Shown: positions 51,706 to 60,607 of the stretch, piece after piece
How the letters are laid out: each line of letters begins with the position of its first letter
Numbering within the stretch: position 1 is the first letter of the stretch
Assembly: GCA_938038735.1 (NCBI GenBank)
Contig: CALHSW010000074.1
Span: forward strand, 62,001-126,000
Direction of reading: 5' to 3'
Origin: an uncultured Bacteroidia bacterium
GTDB taxonomy: Bacteria > Bacteroidota > Bacteroidia > Bacteroidales > CAJPTX01
Length of the DNA: 64,000 nt
The notes under the pieces: model-generated
Seen by the model: the letters and a program-made list of their open reading frames with translations, nothing else
Databases searched by the model: none
Told to the model about the DNA's origin: nothing
Translations under genes and position numbers: made by a program

Positions 51706-51724
51706 CGGCGTAGGAAAGGATAGG

Positions 51725-53101
51725 ATGCGAACATTTCAATTTCTTTACTCTGCGCTGGTCGCATTTTTGTGGCTATTCGTGGGTAGCGGGGAGGGTATAG
51801 CGCAGCAGGACTCTATGGCAGCCGTGCGCCAGTGGACGATGGCTGCGTGCGTGGCGCAAGCCAAGGAGCATAGCCTAGATGCCGCAGAGGCGGAGCTTAC
51901 GTACCGGTCGGCGAAGGCGCAGCTTAATAGCGCCTGGTGGACATTGTCTCCAACGTTCAGCGCGGGTGCATCGTACGATTTGAACTTTGGACGGGCTATA
52001 GATTACGGTAGTAATACCGTGTCCAACGACCTACAGTCAATTAACTTAAACGTTTCGGCAAATCTATCTCTTTTTGAGGGGTTAGCGAGGATCCATGAGA
52101 TTAAACGTTCCCAGCTTGGGCTGCAGGCAGCCGAGGCCCAGCAGCTTGCGGCGGAGCAGATGCTCACGTTGCGTGTGGTGCAAGCGTTCCTTGATTTACT
52201 GTACCAGCAAGACCTTATAGCGGCTCGTCGCTACCAGGTAGAGGCTTTGGAAAAGCAGGTGCAGTTGGCGAAAACGCGGCAAGCGGCAGGGCAGGTGACG
52301 ATGGGCGATGTGCTTGACATGCAGTCACAGCTCACCACGGAGCAGCAGGCGTTGCTAGAGGCACAGAATGGGGCATGTGCAGCCAACGTGGTACTCATGC
52401 AGCTCATGAACTACCATGAGGGCGACTCTATACAGATCGTGGCTCCGTACAGCGTTGATGGAGATGTACCGCTGTTGCCTGCCTACACTACGGATGGTCT
52501 CTTTGAGGAGGCTGCGCGCGACTATCCTACCCTGCGGGCCGCTAGGCTCTCATACCAGCAGGCGGAGCGGGGCGTACGCATTGCGCAGGCGGGCTACATG
52601 CCAAGCCTATCGCTTAATGCGGGCTACGGCACTGGGGCTCGCAAGTTCCTCCAGGAGAATCAGCATATGCCTTCGGATAGCTACAGCGATCAGTTGAAAA
52701 ACAATTCGAGCGTGTACGTTGGCCTCTCGCTGCGTATCCCCATTTTTGATGGGTTGGCAACGCATGGGCGTGTGCAGCAGGCGAGGATAAGCGCGATGAA
52801 AAGCGATGTGGCCACGCAGCGCGCAAGCCAGGAGCTGTACAACTTAGTGCAGCGGTCGTGGAATGATGCGCAGTCTGCCTACAAGCAGTATCAGTCGGCT
52901 AAGAGCAACGTGGAGGCGCTCCGCCTAGCGGCCCAGTGGGCAGAGAAGAAACGGGAGCTGGGAGCTATAAGTAGCTATGAGTACACGCAGACGCGAAGCA
53001 AACTAAACGTGGCAGAGACAACGCTCCTGCAGAGTCGGTATGTGTACATGCTAAAACTACTCGTTTTGGATATATATAGAGGAGTGCCTATAGAGCTGTA
53101 A
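51725..53101 (+). CDS. TolC-family outer-membrane efflux protein
   Basis: 458 residues with a signal peptide (FLYSALVAFLWLFVGSGEGIAQQ). The two halves of the TolC fold are visible as long alpha-helical repeats (CVAQAKEHSLDAAEAELTYRSAKAQLNSAWWTLSPTFSAGASYDLNFGRAI ... FLDLLYQQDLIAARRYQVEALEKQVQLAKTRQAAGQVTMGDVLDMQSQLTTE and ARLSYQQAERGVRIAQAGYMPSLSLNAGYG ... LELYNLVQ-like helices). It forms a trimeric outer-membrane exit duct. The membrane-fusion protein gene follows 56 bases downstream. Confidence 0.93.
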   Translation: MRTFQFLYSALVAFLWLFVGSGEGIAQQDSMAAVRQWTMAACVAQAKEHSLDAAEAELTYRSAKAQLNSAWWTLSPTFSAGASYDLNFGRAIDYGSNTVSNDLQSINLNVSANLSLFEGLARIHEIKRSQLGLQAAEAQQLAAEQMLTLRVVQAFLDLLYQQDLIAARRYQVEALEKQVQLAKTRQAAGQVTMGDVLDMQSQLTTEQQALLEAQNGACAANVVLMQLMNYHEGDSIQIVAPYSVDGDVPLLPAYTTDGLFEEAARDYPTLRAARLSYQQAERGVRIAQAGYMPSLSLNAGYGTGARKFLQENQHMPSDSYSDQLKNNSSVYVGLSLRIPIFDGLATHGRVQQARISAMKSDVATQRASQELYNLVQRSWNDAQSAYKQYQSAKSNVEALRLAAQWAEKKRELGAISSYEYTQTRSKLNVAETTLLQSRYVYMLKLLVLDIYRGVPIEL

Positions 53102-53157
53102 ACGAGGGTATTTAGTAGAGCGTAGCGTACGACTAAGAAAAGACTTGGAATATTGGC

Positions 53158-54402
53158 ATGGCAATGAAGAAAAAGAGTTGGGTTATTATTGGCATTAGCG
53201 TTGGTGTATTAGTCGTGTTGATTGCCGTTTCTAAGATTTTATCTGGTAATAAAAGGAGGAAGGGGGCAAGCGTAGAGTACGTAATCCCGCAGCGGCGTAC
53301 CATTGTGCAAACCATCACGGCTAATGGGCGTATACGCCCCGAGGTGGTGGTGAAGATTAGCCCTGAGGTGTCGGGGGAGATTACGGAGTTGCCCGTTGTG
53401 GAGGGGCAGTCGGTGAAGAAGGGCGATCTTTTGTGCCGTATAAAGCCCGATAGCTACATTAGTTACCGTGAACGAGCGGGGGCCTCTGTGCAGTCAGCGA
53501 GGGCGCAGGCGGCGCAGGCCAACGCGAACTATCTACAGCAAAAGCTCAACTTTGAGCGCATGGAGAAGCTGTATAAGGACAGCGCGGTGTCGTCAGCAGA
53601 CTTTGAGCGTGCACGGACGGAATTTCAGGTAGCTGAGAGTCAATTGAAAGGCGCACGCTACTCTGTGGCCAGTGCTGAGGCTTCGCTCCAAGAAGCCGAC
53701 CAAAACCTTTTGAAGACAACCATATATGCCCCGCTCACGGCTACCGTGTCCCGTCTTAGCGTGGAGCTCGGCGAGAGGGTGGTGGGCACGGCGCAGATGG
53801 CTGGTACGGAGCTCATGCGCCTAGCCAATATGGAGCGCATGGAGGCGTGGGTTGAGGTATCGGAGAGCGACATTGTGGGGGTACATCTCGCCGACACAGC
53901 TGTTGTGCATATTGATAGCTACCCCGACACGACTTTCCGAGGTCTTGTGACGCACATCGCCAATACGGCCATTGACGCAGCGTCCAAGGATCAGGTGACG
54001 AGCTTTGAGGTGCGCATACGCCTTTTACCCGAAAGCTATAGCTACCTCGTGAAGGGGGCGGGCGACAGCCCCTTCAAGCCGGGCATGTCGGTATCTGTAG
54101 ATATTCAGACGCAGCGCGCCGACAGCGCATTGGCTGTGCCCATTGAGTGCGTCACCCTATGGCGGGGAAACGATAAGAACAAGAAGCTACAGCGGCAGGA
54201 GGTCGTCTTTACGGTAAACAATGATACGGCGAGCATGCTAAACGTGCGTACGGGTATTCAAGACAGAGAGTACATACAGATTGTGGAGGGGTTAAAGGAC
54301 TCGGTAAAGGTGATCTCCTCCCCCTATTCTGCCATCTCCAAGACGCTTTCTAACGGCGATAGGGTTAGCGCAACGCAAGCAAAAGCAAAAGACGATGAGT
54401 AG
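53158..54402 (+). CDS. HlyD/MacA-type membrane-fusion protein (efflux adaptor)
   Basis: 414 residues. One N-terminal membrane helix is followed by a beta-strand/lipoyl half-motif (VVVKISPEVSGEITELPVVEGQSVKKGDLLCRIKPD). A long alpha-helical hairpin comes next (about 105-190), then the second lipoyl half (LLKTTIYAPLTATVSRLSVELGERVVGTAQMAGTELMRLANM) and the beta-barrel domain. It would link the TolC duct to an inner-membrane pump. No MacB-type ABC permease is in the window; the following gene is tsaB, overlapping by 8 bases. The pump partner must be encoded elsewhere. Confidence 0.93.
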   Translation: MAMKKKSWVIIGISVGVLVVLIAVSKILSGNKRRKGASVEYVIPQRRTIVQTITANGRIRPEVVVKISPEVSGEITELPVVEGQSVKKGDLLCRIKPDSYISYRERAGASVQSARAQAAQANANYLQQKLNFERMEKLYKDSAVSSADFERARTEFQVAESQLKGARYSVASAEASLQEADQNLLKTTIYAPLTATVSRLSVELGERVVGTAQMAGTELMRLANMERMEAWVEVSESDIVGVHLADTAVVHIDSYPDTTFRGLVTHIANTAIDAASKDQVTSFEVRIRLLPESYSYLVKGAGDSPFKPGMSVSVDIQTQRADSALAVPIECVTLWRGNDKNKKLQRQEVVFTVNNDTASMLNVRTGIQDREYIQIVEGLKDSVKVISSPYSAISKTLSNGDRVSATQAKAKDDE

Positions 54403-55129
54403 CCCAATAGCGGTGCAAAGGCAGACCCTAACGGAGAGCTACCCAGAGCTCTTGGCCATTGAGTCAAGCGGCGAGCGGTGCGAGGTGGCATTCGCGAAGG
54501 GTGTAGACTGTTATGTGGCGACAGATGGCGAGGTGCGGGATCACTCTGCGGTGCTAACGCTGCTCGTAGAATCTGTACTACAGGCGGCTGGAGTATCGGC
54601 CAAAGAGATCAAAGCGGTTGCGGTGAGCGCAGGGCCAGGGTCCTATACGAGCCTACGTATAGGGCTTGCCACAGCCAAGGGGATGGCGTACGCCATCGGA
54701 TGCCCGATTATAGCGGTGCCTACGCTGGAGGCGTTGGCATCTGAGATGGCGCAGCGCATTCCGGATGGCGTGTCGCCCAAGGCATTGCTACCCATGATAG
54801 ACGCCCGCCGCATGGAGGTCTATACGCAGCCCTACTCCCTGACGCTTAGCCCGTTGGGAGATCCTTCTCCAAGGATTTTTGATGGGGAGACTCGCCCTTT
54901 CTTTGCAGAGTTTGCCCCGGCTCTTTTCGGGGGGCCCGGTGCACAGAAGGGGAGTGCGTACCTTGAGGCGTTGGAGTATCATTTCTTGCCGGGGGTAGAG
55001 CTCACGGCGGGGGCTCTGCTGCCACTGGCGTTGCAACGATACAAGCGGGAGGAGTTTGCATCGCTCGCCTACCTTGAGCCGCTCTACCTGAAGGAGTTCG
55101 TTGCGCTTCCCTCTAAAAAACTATTTTAG
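54395..55129 (+). CDS. tsaB: tRNA threonylcarbamoyladenosine biosynthesis protein TsaB
   Basis: Scaffold of the complex that makes t6A37 in tRNAs reading ANN codons; 244 residues. The actin-like/ASKHA core is LLAIESSGERCEVAFA, DHSAVLTLLVESVLQAAG, VAVSAGPGSYTSLRIGLATAKGMAYAIGCPIIAVPTLEALA and LLPMIDARRMEVYTQ, matching TsaB (YeaZ) and not the catalytic TsaD, whose metal motif is absent. It overlaps the adaptor gene by 8 bases and the GSCFA gene at 55113-55129 on the opposite strand. Confidence 0.92.
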   Translation: MSSPIAVQRQTLTESYPELLAIESSGERCEVAFAKGVDCYVATDGEVRDHSAVLTLLVESVLQAAGVSAKEIKAVAVSAGPGSYTSLRIGLATAKGMAYAIGCPIIAVPTLEALASEMAQRIPDGVSPKALLPMIDARRMEVYTQPYSLTLSPLGDPSPRIFDGETRPFFAEFAPALFGGPGAQKGSAYLEALEYHFLPGVELTAGALLPLALQRYKREEFASLAYLEPLYLKEFVALPSKKLF

Positions 55130-56645
55130 ACCGTATCGCTGGGTGTAGCAATGGAGCTAAGGCATTCGCCTCGGCCCTAAGCTTTTGGAGCAGGCTGAGG
55201 TATGCAGGGGCGTTCGGGTCGCTGGGGCGGTGCGCTCGCGTTTGCTGTAGAGCTTCGTAGCGTTGGAGTATTTTGAGACCCGCTGCATCCACTATGGAGC
55301 TCACAAGTCGTCCTGTAATAATTCTAAGCGCAAGCGGAGAGGGCGAGAGGAGGTCGTTGGCGTAGTATCGGTAGTCCCGCAGCTCATCGTGGAGAATCTC
55401 GTAGGAAGGGAAATAGGAGAGGTGTTGGTTGGTTGAGAGGAGACGATGTGCCTCCAAGAGCACTTTGGCATGGCTGTAGGCAGAACTTTCCGAGGGGGTG
55501 GCAGCCCGCCGCGTGGGGGAGACCATGAGAATGCCGCTACGCACGGAGGAGATGGTTTCCACGATCATGTTTGGAGTCTCATCCGCTTCTACGCAAAGGA
55601 TTATGTATGGCGAGTTCCCCCCGATTGGTGAGAGTCGTTGAGGGGAGGCGGACGAGGCGTAGAGGCCGCATTGGGAAAGCAGGGTGGCAAGCGTGCTGGC
55701 GAAAGCACCGCCCACGCAAAGTATCTCCTGCGAAACCGCTAGGCTGGGCATTCTGGGTACTTGCACAGTTGAGGCTAATCGGGGCGAGGAGAGGATGGGA
55801 ACGAAGCCCCCGTCCTCCTTTCGTTCATTCCTTTCCGCCAATGCCACGTTGCCCCCTATCGCATGCCAGAATCGTTCCGTCACAATGCTTACCGTCAGGG
55901 GCGATGGGTGTGCCAAGTCGTCACTAAAGAAACGGTAGTCACGCAGCTCGTCGAGTACAATCTCAAACGCAGGGAAGTAGTGGCAGCGTGCATTTTCGTT
56001 GATTATTCGCCTTGTCGCCTCGAGCAGTAAGGCTTTGCTCACGGCGTTACGGTGCACCCCGGAGAGCAGGTGCCGCACGGGGCTAACCGTTAGCACTATC
56101 TCAACGTTGGGATTTATTTCACGAACCTCACCCAGCACTCCATGCCAGGTTTCCACAATCTCCCCGACTGTGGCAAAACTTTCCTCAAACTCCTTGGAGG
56201 GTTGTTTGTGGCAATTTGCCACCACCTCTCCATTCCTTCGAAAGAGCAGTGCCGTGCCAAAGGTTACCACCACCATGCCCGCCTGGCGTATGCTTTCTCG
56301 CAGCGTCTTATGTCCCTCCGCAATCTTTCTCCGCAGCTCCTCTCGGCTTTCCCCGCACACATCGCTGTGGCAATCGAATGACACCCACCTCCCATTCCGT
56401 ACTACAAACCGTTCCCGCCTTGCAGATTCTTCCCGTAGAGCATCATGGATTACCATGGCTATCGAGAGGGGATTAAAAAGCGTACCTAACGGATTTACTA
56501 CTACCTTTTCTCCCTGTTGCTGGAGTCTACTCCCCATCTCGGCGGCGAAGCACGACCCTATCATAACGAATGACCCCCCATGCTGCATATGGGGCAACGG
56601 TGGCGTCGCTACAGATGTGAAAATTTTCGGGTCATTCATCTCCAT
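55113..56645 (-). CDS. Double GSCFA-domain protein
   Basis: 510 residues. The first GSCFA domain (about 20-262) opens with IGSCFAAEMG (GSCFA at 30-34), has VVVTFGTALLF and VSPVRHLLSG, and ends with HYFPAFEIVLDELRDYRFFSDDLAHPSPL. A second, shorter copy (about 305-450) starts with CVGGAFASTLATLL, has MVSPTRRAA and ends SYFPSYEILHDELRDYRYYANDLLSPSPL. In the second copy GSCFA has become GGAFA and roughly 95 residues between the ends are missing, so only the first half is likely active. GSCFA is related to GDSL-type hydrolases, but the substrate is unknown. No signal peptide. It overlaps tsaB (17 bases) and the second CDF gene (14 bases). Confidence 0.85.
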   Translation of the reverse strand: MEMNDPKIFTSVATPPLPHMQHGGSFVMIGSCFAAEMGSRLQQQGEKVVVNPLGTLFNPLSIAMVIHDALREESARRERFVVRNGRWVSFDCHSDVCGESREELRRKIAEGHKTLRESIRQAGMVVVTFGTALLFRRNGEVVANCHKQPSKEFEESFATVGEIVETWHGVLGEVREINPNVEIVLTVSPVRHLLSGVHRNAVSKALLLEATRRIINENARCHYFPAFEIVLDELRDYRFFSDDLAHPSPLTVSIVTERFWHAIGGNVALAERNERKEDGGFVPILSSPRLASTVQVPRMPSLAVSQEILCVGGAFASTLATLLSQCGLYASSASPQRLSPIGGNSPYIILCVEADETPNMIVETISSVRSGILMVSPTRRAATPSESSAYSHAKVLLEAHRLLSTNQHLSYFPSYEILHDELRDYRYYANDLLSPSPLALRIITGRLVSSIVDAAGLKILQRYEALQQTRAHRPSDPNAPAYLSLLQKLRAEANALAPLLHPAIRSKIVF

Positions 56646-57609
56646 TGGTTGGATTAATCGTAAAGTTCCTATCTAGCGGATCTAAGGCCAGCAGTGCGTG
56701 CTGCACGTTGAATCGTTGTCGTATTGCGTTCTCCGCCTGTTTCGCCACTATCAGGGCTTTACTAAGTTCAAACGAAGGGGACGGCACTACGCGGGCCGAA
56801 AAGTAGATTTCCTCCTCGGCGAGCTGCCACACGTGCGCCTGCTGCACCCTCTCTATACCGTCACGTTGCTCCACAAAGCTAATGATTTCCTCTACGTTGA
56901 CACCCCGCGGCGCGGCCTGCATGAGGATGCGCACGCATTCCCTCACGATAGGCCAAGTATTCAGCAGGATGTAGATTCCTACGCAGCAAGAAACGATAGA
57001 GTCTACCCATGCGACGTGCCACAGCTGAATAGCAAAGCCCCCTAGAATTACGGCCAACGAGGAGAGCAGGTCGGCGAGTAGGTGCAGGTAGGCGGCACGT
57101 ACGTTAAGGTTGCCATGCGAGGGACGGCGTAGGATTAGCATGGAAATGAATTTCGCCGCCATCCCGATTCCCGCAATGATAAGCATCGAGCGGCTGTCAA
57201 CGTGCGCCTGGCTGCGTAGGCGGCTGAATGCCTCAACGAAGATGAATGCGTAGATGACTAAAAGCGCTACGGCGTTGCATAGTGCCGCGAGGATTTCAAA
57301 ACGTCGAAAGCCAAAGGTGAACTTGGCTGTTGGTTTTTTAAGGGCTACCCGTGTCGCTACGAAGGCAATTACAATCGATGCGGCGTCGGCGAAATTGTGT
57401 ACCGAGTCGGAAACGAGTGCCAAGCTGTTGGAAAATATGCCTCCGATGCATTCCATGATGGCAAACCCCACGTTGATCGCCGATGCCCACAGCAAACGGC
57501 GGAGCGAAAGCTCCCCTACGTGCGTGTGCGCGTGGCCGCGGTGTCCGATTGGCTTACGGCCTATTCCCCTTTTGGCTCCCTGTTCTACAGTGGTGCTACG
57601 ACTCCCCAT
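56632..57609 (-). CDS. Second cation diffusion facilitator (divalent metal efflux)
   Basis: 325 residues from ATG 57609 (MGSRSTTVEQ); the longer frame starting at 57636 overlaps the promoter element at 57634-57641, so it is not used. A short His-rich N terminus (HRGHAHTHVGE) precedes six helices. Metal sites: DSVHNFADAASI in helix 2 and HLLADLLSSLAVIL in helix 5. The cytosolic domain ends with VQQAHVWQLAEEEIYFSARVV. It is a diverged paralogue of the protein at 50618-51664; the two probably differ in metal or conditions. Confidence 0.93.
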   Translation of the reverse strand: MGSRSTTVEQGAKRGIGRKPIGHRGHAHTHVGELSLRRLLWASAINVGFAIMECIGGIFSNSLALVSDSVHNFADAASIVIAFVATRVALKKPTAKFTFGFRRFEILAALCNAVALLVIYAFIFVEAFSRLRSQAHVDSRSMLIIAGIGMAAKFISMLILRRPSHGNLNVRAAYLHLLADLLSSLAVILGGFAIQLWHVAWVDSIVSCCVGIYILLNTWPIVRECVRILMQAAPRGVNVEEIISFVEQRDGIERVQQAHVWQLAEEEIYFSARVVPSPSFELSKALIVAKQAENAIRQRFNVQHALLALDPLDRNFTINPTNGDE

Positions 57610-57633
57610 GCCCCATTTCCATTTTTCAAGGCG

Positions 57634-57641
57634 CAAAGGTA
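57634..57641 (-). promoter_or_regulatory. -7 promoter element of the second CDF gene
   Basis: TACCTTTG on the minus strand, ending 24 bases before the ATG at 57609. Confidence 0.5.
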
Positions 57642-57680
57642 GTAGAAATAGAATAAATGCAACAGCAGTGCAAGAGAGCG

Positions 57681-58523
57681 TTACCCTCTAAAGAATAGGT
57701 CTTCCCCCAACTGGTTGTTTGTCAACTCCACGGCACTCCAAAGGGTGCGAAGAGCCCGTTCGCCCTTTGCGCCTATGCCTTTGGAGTAGTCGTTGACGTA
57801 GAGATTGATGTGTTTTCGCTGCACCTCTGGCTCCATTTCTTGGGCGTGCGCGGTTACGTAGGGCATTACCTCATCGGCGTGCGTCCAAGCGTAGCTAATG
57901 CTCCGCTCAATGGCCTTATGCACAGTGCGTTTTACCTCTGCGGGGAGTGTACGTTTCACGAGGATTACTCCGAGTGGTAGGGGGAGGTTAAACTCCTTCC
58001 CCCAGCGATTTCCGATGTCCTCTTCGGCAAAGAGATTGAGTTTTTGGTAGGTGAAGCGCCCCTCGTGGATGAGAAGGCCATGCGTCACTTGGCCTTGCTG
58101 CACGGCGTGCTCAATGTCGGAGAACAGTAATTCTCTGAACTGCGTCACCTCGGGGTGGAAGAGTCTAAAGAGCGCAAAAGCGGTAGTATGCGCGCCGGGG
58201 TGCGCTACAACTGAAGTGTCTGTTAGGTCTAATCCCTGCCCTGCCCGGCGCACCAGCAGCGGCCCTACCCCCTCACCCATTGCGCCACCGCAAGGAAGCA
58301 CTTGGTACTCATCGCAAAGGGCGGGGTAAGCAGCTGCGCTTACCTTTACTACGTCCGCGCCGCCTTGCCGTGCAATGGCGTTGAGCGCATCAATATCCTC
58401 TAGGCGCGGTGTTATCGTGCCCGTGCTAGGCAGCAGCCCGAGGGCTAGTGCCCCAAAAATAAACGTATCGTTCGGGCAGGGCGAGAAGGCCCATCTAAGT
58501 GCGTCAATTCCACTACCATTCAT
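57681..58523 (-). CDS. mqnD: 1,4-dihydroxy-6-naphthoate synthase (MqnD)
   Basis: Futalosine-pathway enzyme that turns cyclic dehypoxanthinylfutalosine into 1,4-dihydroxy-6-naphthoate for menaquinone; 280 residues. The fold is periplasmic-binding-protein-like, without a signal peptide. The diagnostic start is AFSPCPNDTFIFGALALGLL (residues 12-31). LEDIDALNAIARQGGADVVKVSAAAYPAL, AHPGAHTTAFALFRLF and HGLLIHEGRFTYQ are also typical. It overlaps mqnB by 11 bases. Presence of mqnB and mqnD together shows that menaquinone is made by the futalosine route and not by MenA-F. Confidence 0.95.
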   Translation of the reverse strand: MNGSGIDALRWAFSPCPNDTFIFGALALGLLPSTGTITPRLEDIDALNAIARQGGADVVKVSAAAYPALCDEYQVLPCGGAMGEGVGPLLVRRAGQGLDLTDTSVVAHPGAHTTAFALFRLFHPEVTQFRELLFSDIEHAVQQGQVTHGLLIHEGRFTYQKLNLFAEEDIGNRWGKEFNLPLPLGVILVKRTLPAEVKRTVHKAIERSISYAWTHADEVMPYVTAHAQEMEPEVQRKHINLYVNDYSKGIGAKGERALRTLWSAVELTNNQLGEDLFFRG

Positions 58524-59205
58524 CCTTGTTTCCTAAATATAATCTTATGATGCCTAGCGCAGCAATGAAGGCTTCATGAACACCCTTCTGCGCCTTCTGA
58601 ATGCTCCATTGTGCAGCCTCGCCTGGTGCGCAGTAATTCGATACGGAACGAATGGATAGTGCTGGGATCCCTAGCTCTGAGGTGGCGAAGGCGAAGGCGG
58701 CTCCCTCCATGGTTTCCACAGAGCTATTAGGAAACGCTCTACCGAATGCTGAAATGGGTTCTCCCTGCGAGGGGAAGGCCATCGTGTAGCCACGGCGCAC
58801 CCGTAGCGGGGAATGGATGCATTTTAAAAGGCATGGGGCTGTGGCTACAATCCATCCGTCGGAATCGCAATGGTGCATAGGGAACGGCGTGGCTTGAAGC
58901 GGCTCAAATCCAGATGGGCGTACAAAACCGTAGTCGAAGAAGGTGTCGTGCGATACCACCACGCTCTCGCCAATAGTTAACGACTTATCACGTGCGCCGC
59001 AAAACCCTAGATTTATGGCGAAGTCGAAGCGTTGCGAGGTGGCGATTCTCATTATTGATACAGCTGTAGGTACGGCGCCAACGCAGTCCCCACGGTCCGT
59101 TAGAAAGGAGAAATGTGCGTTTTCGCCTAAAGCGTAGCAGTCCGTATCTATCTGTAGCGCAGCAAGCTCCGTGCGCGAAGCTGCGGCAATGAGGATTTCA
59201 AGCAT
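58513..59205 (-). CDS. mqnB: Futalosine hydrolase (MqnB)
   Basis: Nucleoside hydrolase of the menaquinone futalosine pathway that removes hypoxanthine; 230 residues, of the purine-nucleoside phosphorylase/MTAN fold. Visible: LIAAASRTELAAL, GDCVGAVPTAVSIMRIA, FAINLGFCGARDKSLTIGESVVVSHDTFFDYG, and the purine/ribose site SVETMEGAAFAFATSELGIPALSIRSVSNY. It is the first gene of an operon with mqnD and has a promoter element at 59299-59306. Confidence 0.93.
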   Translation of the reverse strand: MLEILIAAASRTELAALQIDTDCYALGENAHFSFLTDRGDCVGAVPTAVSIMRIATSQRFDFAINLGFCGARDKSLTIGESVVVSHDTFFDYGFVRPSGFEPLQATPFPMHHCDSDGWIVATAPCLLKCIHSPLRVRRGYTMAFPSQGEPISAFGRAFPNSSVETMEGAAFAFATSELGIPALSIRSVSNYCAPGEAAQWSIQKAQKGVHEAFIAALGIIRLYLGNKDEW

Positions 59206-59298
59206 TGTGAGGGATGATTTCTTGTAGCTCTAAAAGAGGTGTTTCAGTGTTTCTCTATGCCGAAGTAGGCTCTTTGCCATTCATGCTGCATGGTTTTG

Positions 59299-59306
59299 CA
59301 AAGGTA
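59299..59306 (-). promoter_or_regulatory. -7 promoter element of mqnB-mqnD
   Basis: TACCTTTG on the minus strand, about 93 bases before the mqnB ATG. Confidence 0.5.
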
Positions 59307-59494
59307 AGCTTTCTTTAAGAGACTGTTGCAGACAAATATCCCGCACTGCTGCGCCCCTGTGAAAGCTTTTGGGGGGCATTGCGCTGTGGGCGGGTACTGT
59401 CGCACGCCCTGCAATGCATTGTGGCGCGGAATGCGTTGAGGAAAAGTGGATTCCAAGTAGCGTTCCGCGTTCCCATACCCTCCTACAAATCCCT

Positions 59495-59554
59495 ACCCCC
59501 TTCCCATCAAACCCAATTATTGCCGGCAATAATTGGGTTTGATGGGAAGGGGGT
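59495..59554. repeat. Perfect 60-bp palindrome, family member B
   Basis: Two perfect 30-base arms with no spacer, centre TGCC/GGCA. The half-site is CTTCCCATCAAA, one base different from CTTCGCATCAAA of element A (35355-35404); the next bases diverge while pairing is kept. It is about 290 bases from both flanking gene starts. Confidence 0.9.
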
Positions 59555-59841
59555 GTGCGCTTAGTGTGTGGTAATCAGTAGGATAGAATTTATCGGCTAG
59601 AAGTGAGGAGAAGTGGTGAAAGAAGGGGTCTTCTTCACGAATATACTCCGCTTTGTGTGCGGTTCGTGTTGTACCCACAGGGAAGTCATTCGCAACGTAT
59701 TCCCGTTTTGTTTCGGGTATTGGGCGTAGAAAAATCAAAAAAAGAGTGAACAGGACAAAAAGAGTGAGAAATAGTACAAATATTTCCTTAACTTCGCACT
59801 CACAGTTTGAATAGTTGACACCTAATAAATAGAATCTTGCT

Positions 59842-60558
59842 ATGCATAAAATGGAGCACTTACTACTGGTTAGCAATTCGACCAACGCTGGCGAAGAGTA
59901 TTTGTCGTGGCCAATAAAGGAGATAGGTGAATTCTTGCAGGGAGTAAAGCGGGTGGCTTTTGTACCCTATGCAGGAGTGACCTTCTCGCATGATGATTAC
60001 GTTAAGAAGGTTCAGAAGCGTTTTGATGAGATTGGTGTAGAGGTGGTTGGCGTACATACTAACAATGATCCACGGGAGGTCATCGAGGAGGCTGAGGCTA
60101 TTGTGGTGGGCGGCGGCAACACGTGGCGCTTGCTCCAGCTGATGCAGAATAACGATCTGCTTGATGCGATTCGTCAAAAGGTGAACGCAGGTACGCGGTA
60201 CGTGGGTTGGAGCGCAGGGGCCAATGTGGCATGCCCTACCATTCGCACCACGAACGATATGCCCATCACGGAGCCCCGCGATTTCAACGCATTGAGCTTT
60301 GTACCGTTCCAGATCAATCCGCACTACCTTGATGTTAGCCCCGCGGGGCATGGTGGCGAGACCCGTGAAGATCGCATAATGGAGTTCATTGAGGTGAATC
60401 GGTTCATGTACGTTGTAGGGCTTCGTGAGGGGTGTCTTCTTGAGGTGAAGGGGGACAAGGTAGAGCTTCGTGGCAAGAAGGCAGCGCGTATTTTCCACTA
60501 CGGGAAGGAGCCCATGGAGGTGCAGCCGGGCGGCGATTTGCAATTCCTTATGGCGTAG
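59842..60558 (+). CDS. pepE: Dipeptidase E (alpha-aspartyl dipeptidase)
   Basis: Peptidase family S51; cleaves Asp-Xaa dipeptides in the cytosol. 238 residues. The alignment to E. coli PepE is close throughout: LLVSNSTNAGEEYLSW, FVPYAGVTFSHDDYVKKV, VVGGGNTWRLLQLM. The catalytic Ser is S124 in GWSAGAN, Asp is D139 in RTTNDMPI and His is H161 in QINPHYLD; all three match the known triad. No signal peptide. A one-mismatch -7 element (TAACTTCG, near 59789) lies upstream. NhaC follows after 49 bases. Confidence 0.95.
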   Translation: MHKMEHLLLVSNSTNAGEEYLSWPIKEIGEFLQGVKRVAFVPYAGVTFSHDDYVKKVQKRFDEIGVEVVGVHTNNDPREVIEEAEAIVVGGGNTWRLLQLMQNNDLLDAIRQKVNAGTRYVGWSAGANVACPTIRTTNDMPITEPRDFNALSFVPFQINPHYLDVSPAGHGGETREDRIMEFIEVNRFMYVVGLREGCLLEVKGDKVELRGKKAARIFHYGKEPMEVQPGGDLQFLMA

Positions 60559-60607
60559 CGATGGCTGGGTCATGGTTTAACGTGTAACCAATTAACGCAG
60601 TAGCATT

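Larger units (their letters stand above)
59206..59841. other. Divergent intergenic region mqnB/pepE
   Basis: 636 bases without a credible gene. The minus frame at 59517-59885 spans part of the palindrome and pepE's start and looks spurious. The region holds the 60-bp palindrome (59495-59554), an imperfect hairpin near 59378-59415 and the mqnB promoter element. Confidence 0.6.

Noticed and set aside
59517..59885. 122-residue minus-strand frame next to the 60-bp palindrome, with a hydrophobic stretch
   Set aside because: It runs through half of the palindrome and over the start of pepE on the other strand, and has no recognisable family; best explained as chance.
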